53,297 bases of DNA from Candidatus Micrarchaeum sp. (GCA_020723935.1 DYHY01000007.1:1-53297), one strand, 5' to 3'. Shown: positions 9,616 through 18,548, numbered from the stretch's first letter. Made by a program: numbers and translations. Notes: generated by a model not told the origin, from the sequence alone.

Positions 9616-10299
9616 ATGGCTCCCGGGGAAAAGGAAGGGGCGCGGGGCAGGAGGAGGCGCGGCCTCCTGCGCAAGGCGGTCGATTTCCTGACATTCCCCG
9701 TCCGTGCTTTCACGCTGTTCCACGACGACTTCCTGTTCCTCTCGTCCCTCGCGGCCGAGCGCTTCGACTACGTCGCGGGGGAGGTGCGGGGCAGGTGCCT
9801 TGACGTCGGATGCGGCAGACACAACAGGTTCATAGCCGAGCACCTCGGGGGGGAGGGGGTTGGGGTGGACGTCTACAAGTACAAGGGCCTCAGGGACGCC
9901 CAGATACTGAGGAACCCGGCCAGATTCTCCTTCAGGTCGGGCGCGTTCGGGACCGTCACGTTCATAGCCAACATCAACCACGTCCCCGAGCGCCTGAGGG
10001 ACGCGGAGCTCTCCGAGGCTTACCGGTGCCTCGCTCCCGGCGGCAGGATCGTCGTCACGATGGGGAGCCCCCTCGCTGAGATCATCGTGCACAAGGTCGT
10101 CTATCTCTACGACAGGATCCTGGGGACTGACCACGACGTGGACACCGAGCGCGGGATGGAGGAGGAGGAGGCATACTACCTCACGGATTCCGAGATAGTT
10201 TCGAGGCTGCGCAAAGCCGGCTTCGCGAACATCAGGAAGAAGATGTTTTTCACCCAGTGGTGCCTCAACCACATGTTCGTCGGGGAGAAGGGGAGCTAG
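9616..10299 (+). CDS. Class I SAM-dependent methyltransferase
   Basis: 'CLDVGCGRHNRFIAEHLGGEGVGVDVYK' motif I; 'CLAPGGRIVVTMG'. Confidence 0.85.
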   Translation: MAPGEKEGARGRRRRGLLRKAVDFLTFPVRAFTLFHDDFLFLSSLAAERFDYVAGEVRGRCLDVGCGRHNRFIAEHLGGEGVGVDVYKYKGLRDAQILRNPARFSFRSGAFGTVTFIANINHVPERLRDAELSEAYRCLAPGGRIVVTMGSPLAEIIVHKVVYLYDRILGTDHDVDTERGMEEEEAYYLTDSEIVSRLRKAGFANIRKKMFFTQWCLNHMFVGEKGS

Positions 10300-10309
10300 T
10301 CTAGTCCTG

Positions 10310-11029
10310 TCAGCGCGCCGGCTTCGCGGACAGGATCTTCCGCACTTTGATGACTGATGTCGAGAGCCTCGTCAGGATGGGCGCCTGCCTGACCTGCACC
10401 GCCGAGGTCTTCTTGGAAAGGATTGCGGACCTGAGGGCCGCGAGGGCCTTTTGCGCCGGGAGGCTCTCGGGGATCTGCGCGATCGTGGCGGCGTTCCCTA
10501 TCTCCCCGTAGGTGTGCGCGTCGCTCCCGCCCGTGACGGGCAGGCCCGCTTCGGACGCGTAGAGGAGCGCCTTCCTGTTCGCGCCCCCGCCCAGGCACCT
10601 TGCGTTGAATATCTCGACTGCATCGAAGAGGTCTGCTTCGCCCGTCTGCGGCTTCACAGCGTCCCTTCCCGCGCTGTCGAAGGGGTGGGGGACGAGGACT
10701 AGCCCCCCCTGCGACCTTATCTTGGCCGACACCTCGCAGAGTGGCCCGCGCGCTATCTCCTTCTTCAGGAACAGGCCTATTACGTCCCCCCGGTCGGTCG
10801 TCTTCACCTCTTCGGCAGGTATGAACGAGAACAGGGAGTCGCTCAGGCGCGCCTCCGGGAGCGTGAGCCTGCCGTGGTCTGCAATGGCGACGCCCGAAAG
10901 GCCGCGGGAGATGGCGGCAGCCCTTATCCGGGAAGGCTCCATCGCGCAGTCGTGGGACGCCTCCGAATGGACGTGCAGGTCGAAGAAGCGCAGGATGCGC
11001 GGGCGGGCCGCGGCGGCCTCGCGGGTCAT
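10310..11029 (-). CDS. PHP-domain metal-dependent phosphoesterase
   Basis: 'FFDLHVHSEASHDCAMEPSRIRAAAISRGLSGVAIADHG', 'VPHPFD', 'GGSDAHT'; ATG at 11029 overlaps the preceding stop (ATGA). Confidence 0.85.
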   Translation of the reverse strand: MTREAAAARPRILRFFDLHVHSEASHDCAMEPSRIRAAAISRGLSGVAIADHGRLTLPEARLSDSLFSFIPAEEVKTTDRGDVIGLFLKKEIARGPLCEVSAKIRSQGGLVLVPHPFDSAGRDAVKPQTGEADLFDAVEIFNARCLGGGANRKALLYASEAGLPVTGGSDAHTYGEIGNAATIAQIPESLPAQKALAALRSAILSKKTSAVQVRQAPILTRLSTSVIKVRKILSAKPAR

Positions 11030-12039
11030 GGCGCGCGCTCCCTTCCCCGGGACTGGACGCCCCCAACCCTGCGGACTGCCTCGAGCGAGAGCAGGGCGCC
11101 AGCTATTATCACGGGCCAGAAGCCGAAGAGCCTGTCGAGGATGAGGGCCGCGGACGATATGTAGGAGGGAACTGAAAACAGGGAATAGAGGGCGATCGCC
11201 GCCACTTCCGAGCTCCCGATCCCTCACGGGATCGTGGAGACGACGCCCGCGACGATCGAGATCGCCCCGACCTGCGCCACCTGCGGGAGGGTTATCGCGG
11301 GGAAGCCTAGGACGTACCTTATCAAGAAGTATATCCTCCCGAAATCCAGGGCCCAGGCGGCCCACGATATTAGGAACGCGAGGTAGAATTCCTTCCTCGT
11401 GTGGATCCACGAGACCGACCGCGGGACCTCGCTGAACTTCCCCCTGAGGAGGCGCCTGAAGACCAGGGAGGAAATGGGGGGGAACCAAAGGACCGCCGCG
11501 CAGGCCAGGAATATGGCGAGGACCGCCGCGAGGGAGAGGAGGACGGATGTGGACGTCTTTCGCACGGAAAGGAGGAAGGTCGCGGCGCACGAGAGGAGGA
11601 TGAGGAGGTCAAAGAGCCGCTCGATGAAGAGGGAGCCTATCGTCCTCTTCGGGGAGATGCCTGTCTTCCTTTCGAAGAAGAAGCAGCGCAGGAGATCGCC
11701 GGCCTTCGCCGGCGTGACTAGGGACGCGGCGAGGCCCGAGATGAGCGGCGCCGCGCTTTGGCGCTTCCGCGAGGGGACTCCGGAGGCGCGCAGGAGCAGG
11801 TTCCACCTGACGACGCGCACGAACACGGATGCGCACGTCATCGCGAGGAGCGCGGCGACGTGCCAGGGCCGCACGGAGAGGAGGGCCTCGCCGAGCTTCT
11901 TCGAGTCAGTCAGGAGGAACATCCCGGCGACGACCGCCATGAACAGGACGACTGCTCCCGCGGCGAAGGCGACCTTGAGGGCCGCCGACCCCGCCCGCGC
12001 GGGCCTACTGGGGGAATTCCTTGGAGACCGCTTCCGCAT
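11026..12039 (-). CDS. Lysylphosphatidylglycerol synthase TM/flippase-like (UPF0104) membrane protein with an in-frame TGA at 11224-11226
   Basis: Reads '...VSTIP*GIGSSEVAAIALYSLFSVPSYISSAALILDRLFGFWPVIIAGALL...'; same frame continues 66 codons past the TGA and ends in an ATGA overlap with the PHP gene. Confidence 0.7.
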
Positions 12040-12793
12040 CCTTCCCCTCTTCTATCGGGATCCACTTCCCGGACACGACGCAGCCAGAGAGCCGGTTGGT
12101 CGCGATGAGCCCTGGGAACACGTCCTTCTCCAGGCTCTTTGCGCTCTCGGGGATTGCGGAGAAGATCTTGGAATCGAACACAAGGACCCCAGCGCTCACG
12201 AGGTAGCTGTCCGATTTCGAGGGCTTCTCGTTGAAACCGACGACCTGGCGGCCCTGCAGCTCGACGACGCCGTATTTGGTGGGCGTGCGCACGGTCGTGA
12301 GCGCCATCGTCGCGATTGCGCCGGTCTGCTTGTGGAAGCTCACGAGTTCCTGCAGGTCGAAGTTGAAGTAGTTGTCCCCGTAAATGAGGAGGAAAGTGCT
12401 CGTAAGATGGTTTTTGGCCTTCCTCAGAGTCGCGGCGGTTCCCACCCGCTCCTTCTGCTCCATATACCTGATTTCAAGGCCTGTCTTGGTGCCGGAGCCG
12501 AAATAGTCCGAAACCGTCTTCCCGCCGGGCGAAAGGGTACCGAGGAGGACCTTTTCGAACTTCTGGTCCCGTAGGAGGGCGAGGGTCCTCGCGAGGAGGG
12601 GTTTGTCCCCTATCCTGACCATGCAGTCCGGATCCCCCGCCAGGATGAACGCGTCCACCGTTGAGGACGTGAATTTCTCCTCAAGGAGGCTTTCCACGGC
12701 GTGGGAGCGGTTCCTCACGCGCACGTTGTCGACCGTCGAGTCCAGCTTTCGCAGTAGGTCGTCCCGAATCGTTATGGATATCCGCTTACGCAT
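12005..12793 (-). CDS. Ribbon-helix-helix domain fused to a (degenerate) sugar-phosphate nucleotidyltransferase domain
   Basis: N-terminus 'MRKRISITIRDDLLRKLDSTVDNVRVRNRSHAVESLLEE' is RHH/CopG-like; then 'DAFILAGDPDCMVRIGDKPLLARTLALL', 'IYGDNYFNFDLQELV', 'VVGFNEKPSKSDSYLVSAGVLVFD'. Confidence 0.85.
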   Translation of the reverse strand: MRKRISITIRDDLLRKLDSTVDNVRVRNRSHAVESLLEEKFTSSTVDAFILAGDPDCMVRIGDKPLLARTLALLRDQKFEKVLLGTLSPGGKTVSDYFGSGTKTGLEIRYMEQKERVGTAATLRKAKNHLTSTFLLIYGDNYFNFDLQELVSFHKQTGAIATMALTTVRTPTKYGVVELQGRQVVGFNEKPSKSDSYLVSAGVLVFDSKIFSAIPESAKSLEKDVFPGLIATNRLSGCVVSGKWIPIEEGKDAEAVSKEFPQ

Positions 12794-12809
12794 GTGAGTA
12801 TGGCTGCGC

Positions 12810-12829
12810 CTTCCCTATTTGCGGGGAAG
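12810..12829. promoter_or_regulatory. Inverted repeat CTTCCC-N8-GGGAAG between divergent nucleotidyltransferase genes (candidate operator)
   Basis: cttccctatttgcggggaag; next to TATA-like tttatttataaa at about 12837-12847. Confidence 0.4.
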
Positions 12830-12859
12830 CAATCTATTTATTTATAAAGGGGCACCAAA

Positions 12860-13951
12860 ATGCTCCACATGAAGGCGGTAATTCTGGCGGGCGGCAAGGG
12901 CGAGGAGATGCTGCCGCTCACGCTGACCCGCCCCAAGTCGATGCTCCTCGTGATGAACCAGCCGATCCTGAAGAGGATAATGGAGAGCCTCCCGAAGGTC
13001 GTCAACGAGATCTTCGTGACGACGGACTACGGGGCGCCCTACATAAGGAAGTATTTCCAGGACTCCAAGAAGAAGCTCGGGCGCAAGGTGACGATAATCG
13101 AGGAGGAGAGGCCCCTTGGCACCGCCGGCTCGATAAAGACCCTGGAGAAGGAGCTGACGTCCACCTTCTTCGTCCTCCAAAGCGACGTGGTGTCCTCCGT
13201 CGACTACTTCAAGATGCTCGAGTTCCACAAGGAGAGGAAGGCGAAGGTGACGATGTCCACCTTCCGCGTCCAGAACCCGGTGGAATACGGGATAATCGGC
13301 GTCAACCAGGACGGCAGGGTCATGAAGTTCCTGGAAAAGCCCAAGATTGATCAGGTGTTCTCGACGATGGTGAACGCCGGGACGTACGTCTTCGAGCCGT
13401 CAATCTTCGAGGAGATCCCGCACCACGGGATCTGCGACTTCTCCAACGACGTGTTCCCGAGGATCATCAGGAAGGGCGAGAACGTCTCGGCCTTCGAGTT
13501 CCGCGGGATGTGGACGGACATCGGGTCCTTCCAGAACTACCTGCACGCGCACAAGCAGCTCCTCGAGCGGTCGATGACCTTCTCGATACAGAGCAAGTCG
13601 GGCGCCCGCACAGTCCCCCCGGCCCTCGTCGGTCCGGGAGGCAAGATCGGGGCCGCCATGTTGGGGCCAAACATCTGCGTCGCGGACAAGGTGACGATCG
13701 GGAAGGGCGCAAAGGTCTACGACTCGATAATCTACGACAACGCCAAGATCGGCGACGGGTGCATAATCAAGGGGAGTATCATCGGGGGCGGGTGCAAGAT
13801 CGGGAAGGGAGCAGTCATAATAGACGCGATGCTCGGGGACAAGGTGAGCGTGAAAGACCGCGTCAAGGTGAGCTCCTACAGCCGCATCTGGCCGGGCAAG
13901 AAGGTCGCAAAGGACGTCTCCGAGAAGGAGTGGCTGGGCTTTGTGGGCTAG
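12860..13951 (+). CDS. Sugar-phosphate nucleotidyltransferase with C-terminal left-handed beta-helix
   Basis: 'KAVILAGGKGEEMLPLTLTRPKSMLLVMNQPILKRI', 'LEKPKIDQ', C-terminal 'IGKGAKVYDSIIYDNAKIGDGCIIKGSIIGGGCKIGKGAVI'. Confidence 0.88.
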   Translation: MLHMKAVILAGGKGEEMLPLTLTRPKSMLLVMNQPILKRIMESLPKVVNEIFVTTDYGAPYIRKYFQDSKKKLGRKVTIIEEERPLGTAGSIKTLEKELTSTFFVLQSDVVSSVDYFKMLEFHKERKAKVTMSTFRVQNPVEYGIIGVNQDGRVMKFLEKPKIDQVFSTMVNAGTYVFEPSIFEEIPHHGICDFSNDVFPRIIRKGENVSAFEFRGMWTDIGSFQNYLHAHKQLLERSMTFSIQSKSGARTVPPALVGPGGKIGAAMLGPNICVADKVTIGKGAKVYDSIIYDNAKIGDGCIIKGSIIGGGCKIGKGAVIIDAMLGDKVSVKDRVKVSSYSRIWPGKKVAKDVSEKEWLGFVG

Positions 13952-14002
13952 GCAGGCCCAGCGAATTATTTTATAAACCGAAAAACCCTCATACGCCGTA
14001 AT

Positions 14003-15400
14003 ATGGGGAATTCCAAGATCAACCCCGGGATTTTCCGGGAATACGACATCCGCGGCCTGATAGGCGAGGACCTGGACGAAGGGAAGATGAACCTCATGGG
14101 CAAGGCCTTCGGGGCGTACCTTCGCTCCAAGAAGGTCTCCAAGATGGTTGTGGGGCGGGACAACCGCGCCACCTCGGCGCCCTACCAGAAGGCCCTCACG
14201 GACGGCCTCATGTCGACCGGCGTATCGGTAGTCGACATCGGGGAGATAACGACCCCGTGCATGATCTTCGCCAGCGTCTTCCTCGGGGCGAAGGCCGGCC
14301 TCTCGGTGACGGCGAGCCACAACCCGCCCAAATACAACGGCCTGAAGTTCGTTCTCAACGGTCGCGACGTCGGGGGCGAGGTCATACGCGGGATCTACAA
14401 GATAGCCGATGCCGGGGAGTTCCCGTCGGGAAAGGCAGGCACGTACGAGAAAAAGGACATTTCCAAGGACTACCTCGCGGCTCTCGCAAAGGACGTGAAG
14501 CTGAAGCGGAGGTTCCGGGTCGCGGTGGACGCTGGGAACGGGATCGCCGGAGGCTTCGCCGTCGCGCACCTGAGGAACCTCGGCTGCGAGGTCTTCCCGG
14601 TCAACTGCGAGAGCGACGCTAGCTTCCCGAACCATCTGCCCGACACAGTCAAGCCCGAATACTACCCGCAGCTGATAGACGCGGTGAGGAAGAACAAGGC
14701 CGACTGCGGCCTGATGTTTGACGGGGACGGCGACCGGGTCGCGGCGGTGAACGAGTTGGGTGAGATTGTCTGGGCAGACATGCTCCTCCTCCTCTTCGCG
14801 CGCGAGATCCTGGAGAGGGCGAAGGGGGCCAAGGTCGTCGTGGAGATAAAGTGCTCGCAGGGAGTCCTTGACGACATCAGGAACCACGGCGGGGTCCCGA
14901 TACTCTGGAAGACCGGGCGCACCAACATCGAGGACAAGATGTTTGAAGAGGGTGCGGTCCTCGGGGGCGAGATGAGCGGGCACATGTTCTTCAACCACGG
15001 CGGCGTGATGTGGTTCTCCGAAGCGCTCTACGCGGCGGGCAAGCTCCTGCAGATAATGGACAAGAAGGGGCGGCCGCTCTCCGAGCTCCTCGGGGACGTC
15101 CCAAAATACCACACGAGCCAGGAATACCGCGTCGCGTACACGGGAGAGAAGGAGGAGGGCAAGTTCGCCCTGATGAAGACGATACTCTCCGACTTCAAGA
15201 AGGAGTGGGGCAGGGGGGTCATTGACATTGACGGCGCGCGCGTGGTCCTCCCGAACGGCTGGGCGCTTGTGCGCGTGTCCAATGGCGAGCCCGTCTTCTC
15301 GATGAGGTTCGAGGGGAAGACCGAGGAAGACCTCAAAGGCATAACGGCAATCTTCAAGGAGTTTCTCGCGAAATACCCGGAGATCAAATTGCCATTTTAA
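14003..15400 (+). CDS. Phosphomannomutase/phosphoglucomutase
   Basis: 'GIFREYDIRGLIGEDL', 'LSVTASHNPPKYNGLK', 'GLMFDGDGDRVAAVNELG'. Confidence 0.95.
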   Translation: MGNSKINPGIFREYDIRGLIGEDLDEGKMNLMGKAFGAYLRSKKVSKMVVGRDNRATSAPYQKALTDGLMSTGVSVVDIGEITTPCMIFASVFLGAKAGLSVTASHNPPKYNGLKFVLNGRDVGGEVIRGIYKIADAGEFPSGKAGTYEKKDISKDYLAALAKDVKLKRRFRVAVDAGNGIAGGFAVAHLRNLGCEVFPVNCESDASFPNHLPDTVKPEYYPQLIDAVRKNKADCGLMFDGDGDRVAAVNELGEIVWADMLLLLFAREILERAKGAKVVVEIKCSQGVLDDIRNHGGVPILWKTGRTNIEDKMFEEGAVLGGEMSGHMFFNHGGVMWFSEALYAAGKLLQIMDKKGRPLSELLGDVPKYHTSQEYRVAYTGEKEEGKFALMKTILSDFKKEWGRGVIDIDGARVVLPNGWALVRVSNGEPVFSMRFEGKTEEDLKGITAIFKEFLAKYPEIKLPF

Positions 15401-15452
15401 GATAGTGAAAATGGCAAATATTAAAAGGGTGTGCGGCGAGGCCCGCCTCCAG

Positions 15453-15808
15453 ATGGCCGATGCACCGGAGCCGACCGCCGAGCACGAAGCCCTGTATTTG
15501 CGGGCCTACCGGGCGGCGAGGGGCGCAGTCGCCGCGTACATCAGCGGGCGCGAGAGCGTGCACGCTCCGAAGCTCTGGGGCACCGCGGGGGATTCCCGTC
15601 CGAGTGGAGCCTCGGCGGGACGGAGGCGATGCTGTGCGAGGCGCACAGGTACGGGGAGATCGCCGGAATAGCCCCGGAGGACGAGGCCGCGAAATATCTG
15701 ATATGGGTCTTGACCCTAAAGGGCCCCGAGAGGGAGGAGCTCTCGCACAAATGCAAGGCCTACGTCATAGAGCACGGGCTGCTAGGCAAGAGCGCGCGGG
15801 CGCCCTGA
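15453..15808 (+). CDS. Small uncharacterised protein, reading frame broken once near 15590
   Basis: 'MADAPEPTAEHEALYLRAYRAARGAVAAYISGRESVHAPKLW' continues in another frame as 'EWSLGGTEAMLCEAHRYGEIAGIAPEDEAAKYLIWVLTLKGPEREELSHKCKAYVIEHGLL'; G5 run at the junction. Confidence 0.5.
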
Positions 15809-15820
15809 GAGGGGCCCTTC

Positions 15821-16099
15821 CTAGACGATGTCCTCTTCGGAGACGATGAGGAAGTCTCCGACCGATATCACGGCGCTGAAGGGCACGCGGAAGACGCCCG
15901 ACTTGTCGCCGGCGATGATGCTGCGGCTGTAGTCGGTGGGCTTTGCTATGAGTATGTCGATGAGCTCGCCCGTGCGGGGGTCGAAGCGGATGTCGCCGAC
16001 CTCGCCAAACTTCCTGCCTTCCTTGCTCACAATGACCTTCCCAAGGAGAGTCCTTGAGTGCTTCTGTATTTCCTCGTTTCCTGCCTGCGGGGGTGCCAT
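15821..16099 (-). CDS. PRC-barrel domain protein
   Basis: 'LLGKVIVSKEGRKFGEVGDIRFDPRTGELIDILIAKP...VPFSAVISVGDFLIV'. Confidence 0.85.
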   Translation of the reverse strand: MAPPQAGNEEIQKHSRTLLGKVIVSKEGRKFGEVGDIRFDPRTGELIDILIAKPTDYSRSIIAGDKSGVFRVPFSAVISVGDFLIVSEEDIV

Positions 16100-16231
16100 C
16101 TTGAAGTTTCACCTAGATGCTTGAATGCAAGACCGCCGCTTTCTATATAAATGTTTTTGGCCCCGATGCGGGTTTAATCGTTTTTCGTCGCAATCGGCAT
16201 CCTTCCGGCCGCTTGCGGGGGTTTCGGCGTG

Positions 16232-16885
16232 TCAGAGGCCGAACAGCAAGACTGCGAGGACCCCGCCGAAGACGGATGCCAGGAAATTCACACCGTGCTT
16301 CGTGAGGTGGCCCCTGTTCTCCAGGATCGCGCCGAGGAGGCTGTCGAAGTTCGCCCCGCTGAAGCCTATCGCCGCGCCGACGAGGAGGTATTCGGACACC
16401 GGATGCCCGCGGAAGAGAACGAAGGCCAGGGCCCCGAAGAAGACGCCCGTCGCGGTCGCCGAGACCTCGCCCAGGAACGAGACGCCGCCGTTGGTCCCCG
16501 GGACGACCCTTCGCTTCAGGTCTGTTATCATCCTCGGGTGCGCCGTGGAGGTCTGCCCGACTTCGCCCGCCATCTTGTCTGCGGCGACCGCGCACATCGC
16601 GCCGAAGAATATCTCGGGCCTGCCGAATATCGCGGCAATTGTGGCGAAGGATCCGTTCGCCACCACGTTCTCCCATCCGCGCGGCCCGTGCACGCCCTTC
16701 CTCCTCTCGCCGAAGCGCGTGAAGAAGGCGGAGAGCAGGAAGAACACAAGCATCAGGAGGAAATAGGGAATCCCGGCGAGCCAGACGAGGATCGCGCCCA
16801 TCGCCGCGGCGGCGAGGAGGCCCCGCAGGTCAAGCGTCCTGAAAGCCAAGTTCCCCAAGGCTTCTTTCGTCGACTGGCGAGCCAT
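16232..16885 (-). CDS. DUF92-family integral membrane protein
   Basis: 'MCAVAADKMAGEVGQTSTAHPRMITDLKRRVVPGTNGGVSFLGEVSATATG'. Confidence 0.85.
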   Translation of the reverse strand: MARQSTKEALGNLAFRTLDLRGLLAAAAMGAILVWLAGIPYFLLMLVFFLLSAFFTRFGERRKGVHGPRGWENVVANGSFATIAAIFGRPEIFFGAMCAVAADKMAGEVGQTSTAHPRMITDLKRRVVPGTNGGVSFLGEVSATATGVFFGALAFVLFRGHPVSEYLLVGAAIGFSGANFDSLLGAILENRGHLTKHGVNFLASVFGGVLAVLLFGL

Positions 16886-17291
16886 CGACCGTCCTTGGCG
16901 CGAGATGGTTTATAAAATCGGGGAATGTGGCCGTTTTGATCCAGATGCGCACGGCGCCGAGCGGGCTTTCCGAGTCCGTGTCGACTATGGCCACCTTCCC
17001 CGCGCAGAGTGCCTGCTTGTGCAGGAGGAGCACCGCGGCGCCCCCCGACAGGGATTGGAAGAGGCGCGCGCGCGTGGTGTCCAGGATCCTCCTTTGCGAA
17101 AGGAGGCCCTTGAGCTTCTCCAGGTCCTGCGGGCTTTCGGACGAGCCGGCGAGCCGGTGGGGCCCGCCGGCGTCCCGCGCGTCGAAGGTCATCGTCGGAA
17201 ACACCAAATAGAGTGCCGCCCTCACGCGGTCCTCGGATTCCGTCGGGTGGAGCGGGACGGATACCTCGAGGGAGAAATCCGGCGGGCCCAT
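16830..17291 (-). CDS. UPF0201/COG1325-like RNA-binding domain protein
   Basis: 'DFSLEVSVPLHPTESEDRVRAALYLVFPTM'; ATG at 17291, adjacent to the kinase gene. Confidence 0.7.
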   Translation of the reverse strand: MGPPDFSLEVSVPLHPTESEDRVRAALYLVFPTMTFDARDAGGPHRLAGSSESPQDLEKLKGLLSQRRILDTTRARLFQSLSGGAAVLLLHKQALCAGKVAIVDTDSESPLGAVRIWIKTATFPDFINHLAPRTVDGSPVDERSLGELGFQDA

Positions 17292-17293
17292 CT

Positions 17294-17848
17294 TCAGAGG
17301 GCCGAAAGGACCGCCCTTGCCCTGGCCTTGAATTCGGCGAGGGTCCCCCTGTTCTCTATCCTGACGTCCGCCATTTCGAGGAGCTTGGGTATCCCCCATG
17401 CGCCCCCGGCGTTCTCCTTGTGCTCGAGTATCTCGACGGTCACGTTGTCGTCCCAGCGCTTGCGCGCGAGGATCCTCTGGAACCGCAGGGGCTTGTCGGC
17501 GAAGATCCCGACGAGCTTCAGGCGCGGGAACTCCTTCCTGAGGCACGCGACCTCCTCCTCTGTGCGCGAGTCGTCGAAGCACACGAGCCCTGCTCCGGAG
17601 GCGCGGGCGGCCTTCGCGGCCTCGACAGCTATCCAGTCGGGCCCTATCTCCTTGCGCATCTCGTCGCCGACGTGCTTGAGCGTGAGGGGCCCCTTGTCTA
17701 TCTTGAGCTCCTTCGCCTTGCGCTCGACCATGTCCCTGAAGGCGAAGACGGACCAGCCGCCCTCGCGCGCCGCGTCGCAGAAAGTGCCCTTGCCGCTCCC
17801 GGGCATCCCAACGACGGCGATAACCTTCGCGGGCTCAGCCGTCGACAA
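17294..17848 (-). CDS. UPF0200-type P-loop nucleoside kinase-like protein
   Basis: 'VIAVVGMPGSGKGTFCDAAREGGWSVFAFRDMVERKA'. Confidence 0.85.
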   Translation of the reverse strand: MSTAEPAKVIAVVGMPGSGKGTFCDAAREGGWSVFAFRDMVERKAKELKIDKGPLTLKHVGDEMRKEIGPDWIAVEAAKAARASGAGLVCFDDSRTEEEVACLRKEFPRLKLVGIFADKPLRFQRILARKRWDDNVTVEILEHKENAGGAWGIPKLLEMADVRIENRGTLAEFKARARAVLSAL

Positions 17849-18548
17849 CAGTCCCCGCCTTCCCTTCCATCGCCGCGGGCAGATCCTCGAACCTGCAGAG
17901 CGTCGTCTTTATCCTGGAGCGCGATATCACCTTCGCGCCGACGAAGTCGAATATCGGGTAGTTGCCCGCCTTGCTTTCGAGGCCCTCGCAAACCTTTATC
18001 ATGTCAGAGAAGGACAGCCTCCTGATGAGCTTCGCGTCGGGAAACTTCTTGGGGTCCTTGTCGTAGACGCCCCCCACGTCCGTGAGGATGTAGAGGTGGT
18101 CGGCGTCTAGGTATTCGGCGACGACGGATGCGACCGCGTCGTGGCTCTGCCCGGGGATGAGCCCGCCCATCACGGGAAGGATGCCCTCCTCGACGACGTA
18201 CCTCGCTTGCTCAAGCGTCTCGACGAACCGGCCGTTCGCCATCTTCGCGACGACCCGCGCGTTGAGGCGGCCGATGAGGATCCCCAGCTCGTCCAGGAAC
18301 GCCTCGTTGACGCCCGCGCCGCGCAGCTCCGCGACGTACTGGCGCACGAGCAGGCCCCCGCCGATGACGACTGCGCACCGGTGGCCCTTCCTGCGCAGCA
18401 TCTCCAGGTAGCCTATGAACTCCTGGATGACCTTCGGGTCGGGCTTCCCGGGGAAGCCGACGGAGCCTCCCAGCTTTATCACGACAGTCTCGCCCTTCCC
18501 TTCCGCTCCCGCTTCCCTGCCCGCCTTGCCAGCCGTGTCCTTCGCCAT
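17835..18548 (-). CDS. pyrH: Archaeal-type UMP kinase
   Basis: 'VVIKLGGSVGFPGKPDPKVIQEF', 'VVIGGGLLVRQYV', 'ILTDVGGVYDKDPKKFPDAKLI'. Confidence 0.9.
   Translation of the reverse strand: MAKDTAGKAGREAGAEGKGETVVIKLGGSVGFPGKPDPKVIQEFIGYLEMLRRKGHRCAVVIGGGLLVRQYVAELRGAGVNEAFLDELGILIGRLNARVVAKMANGRFVETLEQARYVVEEGILPVMGGLIPGQSHDAVASVVAEYLDADHLYILTDVGGVYDKDPKKFPDAKLIRRLSFSDMIKVCEGLESKAGNYPIFDFVGAKVISRSRIKTTLCRFEDLPAAMEGKAGTVVDG

Noticed and set aside
11224-11226. UGA as selenocysteine in the flippase-like gene
   Set aside because: The expected residue is not Cys and no SECIS-like hairpin or redox context was seen.
11030-11590. Upstream part of the 426-aa PHP ORF
   Set aside because: Lies over the flippase-like gene in another frame; PHP homology begins only after the ATG at 11029.
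13400-15112. 570-aa minus-strand ORF opposite the nucleotidyltransferase and phosphomannomutase genes
   Set aside because: GC-rich antisense shadow ORF; the plus strand has clear conserved enzymes and the product has no recognisable domain.
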